A DNA stretch of 33,699 nucleotides from an uncultured Clostridia bacterium (GTDB lineage Bacteria; Bacillota; Clostridia; Christensenellales; CAG-917). Under the pieces are notes generated by a model, which saw nothing but the letters and a program-made list of their open reading frames with translations, searched no databases and was not told the DNA's origin. The stretch covers positions 1-33,699 of the forward strand of contig CALVTH010000016.1 in assembly GCA_944360115.1 (NCBI GenBank), given 5' to 3'. The position numbers and the translations under genes were made by a program. Below are positions 7,866-15,898 of the stretch, piece after piece. Numbering within the stretch: the first letter of the stretch is position 1; each line of letters opens with the position of its first letter.

Positions 7866-9356
7866 TTATTCCTCGGCGTCCTCTTCGGCTTTGGCGTCCT
7901 TGTCCGCCTGCGTCATATCCCCTATCATAACGGGGGTGAGTTCTTCGCCTTCAAATGCGGTGAGCACGACATACGAGGTGTAGGTGTACTCCTCCGTGTC
8001 GAAGTAGAAGAGCAACGCGTTGTCGCCCTTGTCGACGAACTCGAGCGCCAGCCAGTCGGTCTTGACGCCCGCCGCGATAATACGCTCGGCGTTGGGGCTG
8101 CCGCCCGTCGCCGCCGCGTCGAGATTTATGCGGTAAAGCGCGTTGGCGTCGGTGTAATACACATATCCGTCGATGACCGCCTGCACGGTGGACGACGCGC
8201 CGATGACCACGCGGCCGTCGGACAGCTTGATGTCGTCCGCGCCCGTGCCGGTCACGAGATAATACTTGGAGTTGCTTTGCAGCAGAATCCCCTCAGCCTT
8301 GCCCATCGGGAAGAATGTGGTGGAAGAATTCTCGGTCAGTTTCTTTTCGCCCGCCGCACCGAGTCCGCCGTCAAGAGTGAAGGTGTTGAGGTAAAGCCCC
8401 ACGGAAGTGGCCGAGCCGTTGATTTCCACGCTCTTGGTGTAGTACAGCGTAACTTCGTTGTCGCTTTCGTAAAAGAGTTTGGACAGCGTGAAGTTGAACA
8501 CCTTCTCGGGGGTGTTGAGATAGTTGTCGCCCTCTGCGAGGAAAGAGGTGTTGTCGAGAAGCACGCGGCGGTCGCTGCCGTCGTAACGCACGCAGCACAG
8601 TTTGTTGTAGAACTCGTAACTGTTGCTGTCGTCGGTGAGTTTCTCGGTGTAGAAGATATAATCGGACACCTGCGCGCCCGCACCCGCTTCACGGGAGAGG
8701 TCGTAGCCCCACACGACGCTGGTGGCGTTTTCGATGAGCACGCCCTCGGTGACGCCCTTGCGGTTGCTGAGGCTCTTGTTTTCCTTCATCCCTGAGAAGT
8801 CGAAGTAATAGACGGTGGCGTTGCTGTCCGTGGAGAACAGCACGCGGGTGGGGGTGAAGAGATAGTTGGAAGAACGCGAATTTATGGTGCCGATGAGCTG
8901 CGTGACGCTGCCGTCGGTCTTGGTGCGCATAAAGTCGGTGTGCGTGGTGGACGCCGTACCCGTGGTGTCCTCGTCGTTGTTGGGCGTGGCGTAATAAATC
9001 CAGTCGCCGTAAATGGCAAATCCGCCGCTCGTGCTCTGATTGTAAATGCTCTTGGGCACGACGACTTTTGCGGTGGCGTTGTTGACGGTGCCGTCGGCGT
9101 TGAGTTCGGCGCGCATAATGCTCTGCTTGTAGGGGGTGCCCCAGTCGTTGGCGTCGTTGTCGCCGACATAACCGTTGATGAAATAGGCATAGCCGCCCTG
9201 CTCGACATAATAGCCGCCGTTGGACACGACGGTGCCCGCGCTGTCGCCCGCGCCGATGGAATCCCACTTGTATTTATTGCAAGCGGTGAGGACGAATATC
9301 GCGGCAATCAGCACGACGACCGCAACCGCCACGGCGCAAATCTTCTTTTTGTTCAT
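7866..9356 (-). CDS. Secreted lipoprotein with repeated Tyr-rich strands (probable beta-propeller), function unknown
   Basis: 496 residues. A Lys-rich start, hydrophobic core and LTAC lipobox (residues 23-26, lipid-modified Cys26) mark a lipoprotein anchored outside the membrane. The body has repeated motifs such as GGYAYFING, GDWIYYAT, GYVYYTDANALYRINLD and similar, resembling the DUF5050-type propeller repeats common in clostridial lipoproteins. The C terminus is acidic. Start chosen from AGGAG seven bases before the ATG. It has its own promoter (9422-9450) and terminator (7811-7839), so it is probably monocistronic. No catalytic motif seen; ligand binding is a guess. Confidence 0.78.
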   Translation of the reverse strand: MNKKKICAVAVAVVVLIAAIFVLTACNKYKWDSIGAGDSAGTVVSNGGYYVEQGGYAYFINGYVGDNDANDWGTPYKQSIMRAELNADGTVNNATAKVVVPKSIYNQSTSGGFAIYGDWIYYATPNNDEDTTGTASTTHTDFMRTKTDGSVTQLIGTINSRSSNYLFTPTRVLFSTDSNATVYYFDFSGMKENKSLSNRKGVTEGVLIENATSVVWGYDLSREAGAGAQVSDYIFYTEKLTDDSNSYEFYNKLCCVRYDGSDRRVLLDNTSFLAEGDNYLNTPEKVFNFTLSKLFYESDNEVTLYYTKSVEINGSATSVGLYLNTFTLDGGLGAAGEKKLTENSSTTFFPMGKAEGILLQSNSKYYLVTGTGADDIKLSDGRVVIGASSTVQAVIDGYVYYTDANALYRINLDAAATGGSPNAERIIAAGVKTDWLALEFVDKGDNALLFYFDTEEYTYTSYVVLTAFEGEELTPVMIGDMTQADKDAKAEEDAEE

Positions 9357-9421
9357 ATCTGTCTCCTGCCGACGCTCCCTCGTGCGCCTCGCGTGCGCTC
9401 CGCGTAGCGGTCGGTAAATGA

Positions 9422-9450
9422 ATTATATTTTATGACGCTGCGTTTTGCAA
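9422..9450 (-). promoter_or_regulatory. Sigma-A promoter for the lipoprotein gene
   Basis: Minus-strand -35 TTGCAA (9445-9450), 17-bp spacer, perfect -10 TATAAT (9422-9427), giving a leader of about 60 nt. It lies immediately downstream of aspS; no terminator for aspS is evident before it. Confidence 0.8.
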
Positions 9451-9475
9451 CACTCTGCCGCCTCGGCGGCTCTTT

Positions 9476-11227
9476 TCATTTTTTGTCGCCTTCGGGGGGA
9501 AGGTCGAGCTTGATGTGCACATCGGCAAGCTGCCTGTCCGTCACCTCGGACGGCGCGCCCATGAGCAGGTCGCGGGCGTTGCGGTCCATCGGGAAGGCTA
9601 TGACCTCGCGGATGTTGGGCTCGCCGAGTAACAGCATGACGATTCTGTCCACGCCGGGAGCGATACCCGCGTGCGGCGGCGCGCCGAACTTGAACGCGTT
9701 GTACAGCGCGGAGAACTTCTTCTCGATGACATCTTTTCCGTATCCGACGATTTCAAACGCCTTTTCCATAATGGCGGGCTCGTGGTTTCTCACCGCGCCG
9801 GAGGACAGTTCCACACCGTTGACGACGCTGTCGTACTGATAGGCGAGAATGTCGAGCGGATTCATGGTCTCCAGCGCTTCGAGACCGCCCTGCGGCATAC
9901 TGAACGGATTGTGACAGAAGGTGAGGTTGCCCTCGTCGTCGTATTCGTACATCGGGAAGTCGACAATCCAGCAGAAACGGTAGGCGTCCTTTTCGAGGAG
10001 GTCGAGACCCACGCCCAGTTCGGTGCGCACGAATCCCGCCTGCTTGTCGGCGCCGCTCTTCTCGGCGACGATTGCGACGAACGACCCCGCGCCGATCCCC
10101 AGTCTCTCTTTGAGGGCGTCGAGACGGTCTCCGACGAACTTGGAAATGCCGCCCACGGGCGCGCCGTTGTCGTCGAGACGGAACCAGTACATATTTTCGG
10201 CGCCGTTTAACTTGACCTTTTCGGTGAGCGCGTCGATAAACTTTCTCGTCTCGGAGAATTTCTCGACTGCGACGGCTTTGACGGTCTTATCCTCGGTGAA
10301 GAAAGGCGCGGCGCCCGTCATGATGTCCGTGATGTCCTTGATGATGAGCGGGTTCCTGAGGTCGGGCTTGTCGGTGCCGTAATCGCGCATTGCGTCGCGG
10401 TAACTTATCCTGCGGTAGGGCCCCTTGTCCACCTTCTTGTCGCTGAATGCGGTGAAGACCCCCGTCAGCACTTCTTCCATGACCGCGAAGACATCTTCCT
10501 GACCCGCGAAGCACATCTCGGTGTCCAGCTGATAGAATTCGCCGGGGCTTCTGTCCGCCCTCGCATCCTCGTCGCGGAAACAGGGGGCAATCTGGAAATA
10601 TCTGTCGAAGCCCGAGGTCATAAGCAGTTGCTTGTACTGTTGCGGGGCTTGCGGCAACGCGTAGAATTTGCCGGGGTGCAGTCTCGACGGCACGATGAAA
10701 TCGCGCGCGCCCTCGGGGGACGAGCCCGTGAGAATGGGGGTGGTGATTTCGAGGAAGCCCATTTCCGTCATCTTGTTGCGCAGCCAGCTGACGACCTTTG
10801 CGCGGAAGACGATTTTCTCCTTGACCTCGGGATTGCGCAGGTCGAGGAAACGGTAACGCAGGCGGGTGTCCTCGCGGGATTGCACGGACGCCGCCACCTC
10901 GAAAGGCAGCTGCTCGTAGCACCTGCCCAGCACCTCGATTGCCGAGGGCACGATTTCAATCATACCCGTGGGCATATCGGGGTTGGGAGAACTTCTCCTG
11001 ACCACTTCGCCCTCGACGGAGACCGTCGATTCGCGGGGAATGGAGCGCACGAGCGCCTTGGTCGCCTCGTCCGAAGCCACGCCCTGAGTCATACCGAAAA
11101 AGTCGCGGAGCACGAAGAAAACGACGGCGCCGAGGTCGCGTATTCCGGACAGCCAGCCCGCCACCTTGACCTTCTGCCCTATGTTGCTCTCGCGCAACTC
11201 TCCGCAGTTGTGAGTCCTGTAATTCAT
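9476..11227 (-). CDS. aspS: Aspartyl-tRNA synthetase
   Basis: Charges tRNA-Asp. 583 residues, the bacterial form with N-terminal OB anticodon-binding domain (about 1-110), class II catalytic core and the GAD-type insertion. Motif 2 appears as PCFRDEDARADRSPGEFYQ, motif 3 as GIAPGVDRIVMLLLGEPNIR. The OB domain has RDLG where the non-discriminating Pseudomonas enzyme has RDHG (His31), which fits an enzyme specific for tRNA-Asp, as expected with asnS in the same operon. The ATG follows GGAGG with a 6-nt gap. Last gene of asnS-asnA-aspS, 58 bp after asnA. Confidence 0.97.
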   Translation of the reverse strand: MNYRTHNCGELRESNIGQKVKVAGWLSGIRDLGAVVFFVLRDFFGMTQGVASDEATKALVRSIPRESTVSVEGEVVRRSSPNPDMPTGMIEIVPSAIEVLGRCYEQLPFEVAASVQSREDTRLRYRFLDLRNPEVKEKIVFRAKVVSWLRNKMTEMGFLEITTPILTGSSPEGARDFIVPSRLHPGKFYALPQAPQQYKQLLMTSGFDRYFQIAPCFRDEDARADRSPGEFYQLDTEMCFAGQEDVFAVMEEVLTGVFTAFSDKKVDKGPYRRISYRDAMRDYGTDKPDLRNPLIIKDITDIMTGAAPFFTEDKTVKAVAVEKFSETRKFIDALTEKVKLNGAENMYWFRLDDNGAPVGGISKFVGDRLDALKERLGIGAGSFVAIVAEKSGADKQAGFVRTELGVGLDLLEKDAYRFCWIVDFPMYEYDDEGNLTFCHNPFSMPQGGLEALETMNPLDILAYQYDSVVNGVELSSGAVRNHEPAIMEKAFEIVGYGKDVIEKKFSALYNAFKFGAPPHAGIAPGVDRIVMLLLGEPNIREVIAFPMDRNARDLLMGAPSEVTDRQLADVHIKLDLPPEGDKK

Positions 11228-11285
11228 TTATACCTCCGGGCGCAAAACGGGGTTTATCGTCCGTTTTTGCGCGTCTGAACCGCCT

Positions 11286-12293
11286 TTACAGCAGATTTAT
11301 GCCTGCCGCCGCGCATTTCTCGCGCATTTCGTCGGGCCACAGGCTGACCTGCACTTCGCCGATGTGCGCCTTGCCGAGAAGCAACATGCACAGTCTCGAC
11401 TGACCTATGCCGCCGCCCACGGTGAGGGGAAGTTCGTCCGCGAGTATCATCTTGTGATACGCGTGTCCCAGCCTGTCCTCCGCTCCCGCGATTTTCAACT
11501 GGCGGGCGAGACTTTCGGCGTCGACGCGGATACCCATGGAAGAAATCTCCAGGCTTTCGCCCAGCACTTCGTCATAGAAAAGAATGTCGCCGTCGAGACT
11601 CCAGTCGTCGTAGTCGGGCGCCCTGCCGTCGTGGGGTTTTCCGTCCGAAAGCGCGCCGCCGATGTTCATGAGGAACACCGTGCCGTATTCCTTCGCCGCC
11701 GCCGTTTCGCGTTCGCGCGCGGTGAGAGCGGGATAGCGGTCCAGCAATTCCTGCGTGGTGATGAACCTGACTTCACGGTTGAGCGCGGTTTTCACTGCGG
11801 GGAAATTCTTTTTCGTTTCCTCGAGGGTGTCGACGATTGCGCCCACTATGCGGGAGACCACTTTCCTGAGAAATTCTTCAGTGCGCTGCTCGCGGCAGAT
11901 GACCATTTCCCAGTCCCACTGGTCTACATACACCGAATGGGTGTTGTCACACTTGTCGTCGCGGCGTATGGCGTTCATGTCGGTGTACAGCCCTTCGCCG
12001 TTGCGGAATCCGTAACGGGCGAGGGCGAGCCTCTTCCATTTTGCGAGGGAATGAACGATTTCGGCTTCCCTGCCGCCCTGCGCCGAGATGTCGAAACGCA
12101 CGGCGCGCTCCACGCCGTTGAGGTCGTCGTTAACGCCCGATCTGCTCTCCACGAACAGCGGCGCCGACACGCGCTCGAAACCGAAATTGCGCACGAAATT
12201 GCGCTGGAAGGCGTCCTTGACGAATTTGATCGCCCTTTCCGTCTCTCGCACGCTCATACGGCAATCGTATTTTTCGGGTATGATAAGTCCCAT
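11286..12293 (-). CDS. asnA: Aspartate-ammonia ligase (asparagine synthetase A)
   Basis: Makes asparagine from aspartate, ammonia and ATP in the cytoplasm; structurally related to class II synthetases. 335 residues, the normal length. Recognisable segments include the start LIIPEKYDCRMSVRETE, then GVNDDLNGVERAV, THSVYVDQWDWE and the C-terminal GGGIGQSRLCMLLLGK. AGGAG lies seven bases before the ATG. It sits 31 bp after asnS and 58 bp before aspS, so the operon couples asparagine synthesis from aspartate with charging of both amino acids. Confidence 0.97.
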   Translation of the reverse strand: MGLIIPEKYDCRMSVRETERAIKFVKDAFQRNFVRNFGFERVSAPLFVESRSGVNDDLNGVERAVRFDISAQGGREAEIVHSLAKWKRLALARYGFRNGEGLYTDMNAIRRDDKCDNTHSVYVDQWDWEMVICREQRTEEFLRKVVSRIVGAIVDTLEETKKNFPAVKTALNREVRFITTQELLDRYPALTARERETAAAKEYGTVFLMNIGGALSDGKPHDGRAPDYDDWSLDGDILFYDEVLGESLEISSMGIRVDAESLARQLKIAGAEDRLGHAYHKMILADELPLTVGGGIGQSRLCMLLLGKAHIGEVQVSLWPDEMREKCAAAGINLL

Positions 12294-12324
12294 CTCAGTC
12301 TCCTCTTTCCCCCGTCCGTTTCCT

Positions 12325-13719
12325 TTACGCCATAAGATCGCCCGCGGTGCGGCTGTACAGCTGCAGGTCGCGGATGTTTCCTATGCCCGTGACATACATC
12401 AATATCCTTTCAAGCCCCAGTCCGAATCCGCTGTGCGGCACCGTGCCGTACTTGCGCAGTTCCATATACCCCTTGTAATCGTCGAGGTTCATTCCGCGCT
12501 CCACCATTGCGGCGGTGAGTTTGTCGAGGTCGGCTTCGCGCTCGCTGCAACCGATGATCTCTCCCACGCCGGGCACGAGAAGGTCGGTCGCCGCCACGGT
12601 CTTGCCGTCGTCGTTCTGTTTCATATAGAAACTCTTTATCGCCTTGGGATAGTTGATGACGAACACGGGTTTGCCCACGATTTTTTCGGTGAGACAACGC
12701 TCGTGTTCGGTCTGCAGATCCAGACCCCATTCCACGGGGTATGTGAACTGCTCTCCCGATTTCCTGAGCATTTCGATTGCGTCGGAATAGTCGACCACGG
12801 CGAAGTCGCTGTCCACGACGGACTGCAGTTTCTGCCGCAGTCCCTTCTCGAAAGCGCGCTCGAAGAATTCCATTTCCTCACCGCACTCGTCGAGCGCCGC
12901 CTTGATGACGAACTTTATCATCTCTTCGGCGATTTTGATGATGTCGGGCAGTTTGGCAAACGCCACTTCGGGCTCGATCTGCCAGAACTCGGCGGCGTGA
13001 CGGGGCGTGTTGCTGTTTTCGGCGCGGAAAGTCGGACCGAAGGTGTAAATCTTGCCCATCGCCATCGCGGCGACTTCGCCTTCGAGTTGTCCCGACACCG
13101 TAAGCCCCGCCTTGCGACAGAAAAAATCGCGCGCGATATACTCGGCTTCGTCCTTGCACGCCCTGGCGTCCTCGTAGGTGTTGGTGGTCACGCGGAAAAT
13201 CTCGCCCGCGCCCTCGCAGTCGCTGCCCGTGATGATGGGAGTGTGCACATAGGTATAGCCCCTCTCCTGGAAGAAACGGTGCAGCGCGAAACTGAGTTTG
13301 CTGCGCACGCGAAGCATTGCGTTGAAAGTGTTGGTGCGCACGCGAAGGTGCGGTATCGTGCGCAGGAACTCCAGCGTGTGATACTTTTTCTGGAGAGGAT
13401 AGTCCGCGGGGCAATCGCCGAGAAGTTCGACTTCCTCGGCGTTTATCTCGAACCCGCCGCCCTCGTTGAACGCGGGCACCACTTCGCCGCGCACGGCTAT
13501 CGCCGCGCCGCTCTTGAGACAAGCCGACAGCGCGTCCGCCGCGAACTTGCTCTTGTCGAAAACAATCTGGAGATGTCTGAGCGTGGTGCCGTCGTTGAGC
13601 GCGGCAAACGCCATGGTCTTGCTGTCGCGCGCCGTGCGCACCCACCCCGCGACGGAAACCTGTCCGCTCGCGAGAGTTGCTCCTTTTGCGAAAATTTCGG
13701 AAATGTCGGTGTAAGCCAT
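12325..13719 (-). CDS. asnS: Asparaginyl-tRNA synthetase
   Basis: Charges tRNA-Asn directly. 464 residues with an N-terminal OB domain (VAGWVRTARDSK near 23-34), class II motif 2 (TFRAENSNTPRHAAEFWQ) and motif 3 (GFGLGLERILMYVTG). First gene of the operon, with a consensus promoter at 13781-13809 and a leader of about 55 nt, too short for a T-box. The ribosome site is weak (AAGGCAG) compared with neighbours. Presence of AsnRS means the organism need not depend on the Asp-tRNA(Asn) amidotransferase route. Confidence 0.97.
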   Translation of the reverse strand: MAYTDISEIFAKGATLASGQVSVAGWVRTARDSKTMAFAALNDGTTLRHLQIVFDKSKFAADALSACLKSGAAIAVRGEVVPAFNEGGGFEINAEEVELLGDCPADYPLQKKYHTLEFLRTIPHLRVRTNTFNAMLRVRSKLSFALHRFFQERGYTYVHTPIITGSDCEGAGEIFRVTTNTYEDARACKDEAEYIARDFFCRKAGLTVSGQLEGEVAAMAMGKIYTFGPTFRAENSNTPRHAAEFWQIEPEVAFAKLPDIIKIAEEMIKFVIKAALDECGEEMEFFERAFEKGLRQKLQSVVDSDFAVVDYSDAIEMLRKSGEQFTYPVEWGLDLQTEHERCLTEKIVGKPVFVINYPKAIKSFYMKQNDDGKTVAATDLLVPGVGEIIGCSEREADLDKLTAAMVERGMNLDDYKGYMELRKYGTVPHSGFGLGLERILMYVTGIGNIRDLQLYSRTAGDLMA

Positions 13720-13780
13720 ACTGCCTTTTTTGCGCCCGCGAACGGGTGTCCGTGCGCGCGTTTAATCTTTATAGAATGTT

Positions 13781-13809
13781 ATTATACGGTCGCCGCGCGC
13801 TTTTGTAAA
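13781..13809 (-). promoter_or_regulatory. Sigma-A promoter of the asnS-asnA-aspS operon
   Basis: Minus-strand -35 TTTACA (13804-13809), 17-bp spacer, perfect -10 TATAAT (13781-13786). Back to back with the trxB promoter; the two -35 elements are 19 bp apart. Confidence 0.88.
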
Positions 13810-13828
13810 GGATTTGCGGGGCAAAAAG

Positions 13829-13857
13829 TTGACGGGTCGACGGAGCGTGTATATACT
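13829..13857 (+). promoter_or_regulatory. Sigma-A promoter of trxB
   Basis: -35 TTGACG (13829-13834), 17-bp spacer, -10 TATACT (13852-13857). Predicted leader is about 20 nt, ending in GGAGG at 13872-13876. Confidence 0.82.
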
Positions 13858-13883
13858 TGAATTGATTTTTCGGAGGTAACCTT

Positions 13884-14795
13884 ATGTACGACATCGCCAT
13901 ACTCGGCGCGGGTCCTGCGGGACTGACGGCGGGAATATACGCCGCCCGCGGCGGAATGTCCGTCGCCGTAATCGAAAACCAAGCCCCCGGCGGACAAGCC
14001 GCCCTCACCGCCGAGATAGAAAACTACCCCGGCTTCGAGACCATAAGCGGCTTCGACCTCACCGCCCGTATGGTCGCCCAGTGCGAAAAACTCGGCGTCG
14101 TCTTCGTCTACGACAATCCCACGGAAATCGCCCTCAACGGCGATGTCAAAAAGATAACCACAGCCTATTCGGGCACGGTGGAAGCGCGCTCCGTAATAAT
14201 CGCCACGGGCGCCCTGCCCCGTCCCCTCGGCGTCCCCCGCGAAAGCGAACTCCTGGGCGGCGGCGTGTCCTACTGCGCCACCTGCGACGGAGCCTTTTTC
14301 CGCGGCAAACCCGTCGCGGTCGTGGGCGGCGGCAACACCGCCGTCGAAGACGCGCTGTACCTCGAACGCTTTGCCTCCGAAGTCTACCTCATTCACCGCA
14401 GAGACGCCCTGCGCGCCGACGCGCTTCTCTCCGACCGTGTTGCCAAAAGCACGGTTAAAATCCTGTGGGACACCGTCGTGACCGACCTCGTCGGCGCTCC
14501 CCGTCTGCAATCCCTCACCGTCAAGAATGTCAGGACGGGCGAAACCTCCTCCGTGCGCGTCGACGGATTCTTTATCGCCGCGGGCAGAAAACCCGCCTCC
14601 GACGGGCTGACGGGCGTCGCCCTCGACGAAAGCGGCTATGTCCTCACCGACGACGAAATGCGCACCAACATCGCGGGCGTGTTCGCCGCGGGCGATGTCA
14701 GGCGCAAATCTCTCCGCCAGGTGGTCACCGCCGCGGCGGACGGCGCTCTCGCCGCGGAAAACGCGGTGAAATATGTCGGCGCCCTCAAAGCGTAA
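13884..14795 (+). CDS. trxB: Thioredoxin reductase
   Basis: FAD enzyme that reduces thioredoxin with NADPH. 303 residues. FAD-binding GAGPAGLTA at 8-16, redox-active CATC at 131-134, NADPH-binding GGGNTAVEDALYL at 148-160 and HRRDALRA at 171-178, and the C-terminal FAD motif GVFAAGDV. The HRR pair is what is expected for NADPH preference. Start supported by GGAGG seven bases upstream. Transcribed alone, divergently from asnS, with a terminator about 110 bp downstream. No thioredoxin gene lies next to it. Confidence 0.96.
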   Translation: MYDIAILGAGPAGLTAGIYAARGGMSVAVIENQAPGGQAALTAEIENYPGFETISGFDLTARMVAQCEKLGVVFVYDNPTEIALNGDVKKITTAYSGTVEARSVIIATGALPRPLGVPRESELLGGGVSYCATCDGAFFRGKPVAVVGGGNTAVEDALYLERFASEVYLIHRRDALRADALLSDRVAKSTVKILWDTVVTDLVGAPRLQSLTVKNVRTGETSSVRVDGFFIAAGRKPASDGLTGVALDESGYVLTDDEMRTNIAGVFAAGDVRRKSLRQVVTAAADGALAAENAVKYVGALKA

Positions 14796-14903
14796 TTCCG
14801 ACCCTACCACTCCGCACCGCACCGCAAAACCCTGCAACTAACGACACATTTTGCGCCGTTCTGCTCGGTAAACCCGTTCTCAAACATAACGCAAAAACCC
14901 CCT

Positions 14904-14927
14904 CGGCCGCACAATGCGGCCGTTTTT
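14904..14927 (+). terminator. Rho-independent terminator downstream of trxB
   Basis: CGGCCGC (14904-14910) pairs with GCGGCCG (14916-14922), ACAAT loop, followed by TTTTT. Confidence 0.88.
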
Positions 14928-15254
14928 GTTTGTCTGTCCCCCGCAAATTCCGTCGCGGAGTCGTGCTATCCCGCTCTCCGCGCACCGCGCAAGGTTTCAC
15001 GCGAACTAAACGGGTCAACCGCCCTTTTTTTTTCGTTTTTTGCACCGAAAATTCGATTTTCCGCCGTTTCTCCTGAGTTTCGCACGATTTTCGCCGACTT
15101 TTTCGCCTTTCGTTGCCACTCGGAACGCTTTCACTCGCCCCGTGAAACATTACAAAACCGACATTTTTAATGATTCTTTAATGTTTTGATTACCACTTTT
15201 GTGGACTTTTTTTCGCGGTTTTGAAATTTTTTTGAAATTTTTTACAAAAACCCC

Positions 15255-15283
15255 TTGACATGAAATTCCGACGGTGCTATTAT
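15255..15283 (+). promoter_or_regulatory. Strong orphan sigma-A promoter with UP-element-like tracts
   Basis: Perfect -35 TTGACA (15255-15260), 17-bp spacer, -10 TATTAT (15278-15283). The 30 bp upstream (about 15219-15250) are repeated A and T tracts like the UP elements before stable-RNA promoters. No convincing protein gene follows on this strand. Predicted start of transcription is at about 15290, exactly the first base of a hairpin. Confidence 0.8.
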
Positions 15284-15289
15284 GCAACC

Positions 15290-15377
15290 GTAATCGAGAG
15301 GTTACTAAACACTGCTCATAATTTTCCCCCTTATCATAGCGAGACGCGTTGGGTTCCGACCCGACGCGTTTTGCTAT
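15290..15377 (+). ncRNA. Candidate structured small RNA from the orphan promoter
   Basis: Two hairpins follow the promoter. The first, 15290-15305, is a 6-bp stem with a GAGA (GNRA) tetraloop and begins at the predicted +1. A 30-nt less structured stretch containing CCCCC follows. The second, 15336-15377, is a 19-bp stem with a few G-T pairs and a TCCG loop. A T-run terminator does not follow, so the 3' end is unclear and the transcript may run on into the hairpin-rich region. It does not match 6S, tmRNA, RNase P or SRP features I could look for. The structures are seen directly; that this is a functional RNA is inference. Confidence 0.35.
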
Positions 15378-15898
15378 ACTCTTTGCCCACCCTCGCGGCA
15401 GGTTGTTGTAGCGCTCTCTCACGCGAGCGTGCGTGACATAGGTAGGACTTTTCAGGTGCACTGCATGAAACGGGAAGTTGCTGTGCCTCCCTCCTTCACT
15501 TCGGGCTTTCTCGAAATACAAGAAAAAGTTGTTGCCCCCCTCCTGCGGGTTCCCCCCGCTACCGTACCCCCTTGAAAGGGCACCCACGGTTGCGGGCGGG
15601 CACCTTCGGCACTCGCGCACAGCCTGTTCCTCGTTGCCGCTCCGCGCGGCAACGAAGTTATGCCACTTGCGGCGCGCCCGCCTACGGCGAATTACAACGG
15701 CGCGCCGCTTGCGTACTTTACGTCCTGCGCTCGGCGCTCACACGGTCGCCGCCTGTTGCGGCTCCACCCTATCAAACAGACATCGTGCATAAGAACGCTC
15801 GCTCGGGGTGTTCGTTTGCCGCCTGTTGCGGTTCGCGCTCCGAACAGGCAAACGTTTAGAACGGGTGAAAATTATGTTCTTCTCTTTGCAAAGGACAG
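15378..15898. other. Hairpin-rich gene-poor region, possible interspersed repeat
   Basis: No gene I can support. It holds perfect or near-perfect inverted repeats at 15631-15640/15646-15655 (10 bp), 15669-15678/15699-15708 (10 bp) and 15813-15820/15847-15854 (8 bp), separated by Pro/Gly/Arg-rich frames in several registers. A 36-codon frame at 15465-15575 has an AGGTG six bases before its ATG (start MKREVAVPPS), the only small frame here with a plausible ribosome site. The composition recalls multi-copy intergenic repeats of gut Clostridia, but that can only be tested against a genome. Confidence 0.4.

Noticed and set aside
9457-9470. GCCGCC/GGCGGC hairpin as terminator of aspS
   Set aside because: Loop of only two bases and no T-run on the minus strand; the T-rich side faces the other strand, where there is no gene.
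13720-13775. T-box leader before asnS
   Set aside because: Leader of about 55 nt is too short and lacks the T-box AGGGTGG sequence and antiterminator.
15336-15377. tRNA gene (GGGTTCCGACCC resembles a T-arm)
   Set aside because: The sequence folds as one continuous 19-bp hairpin; no acceptor, D-arm or anticodon arm can be placed.
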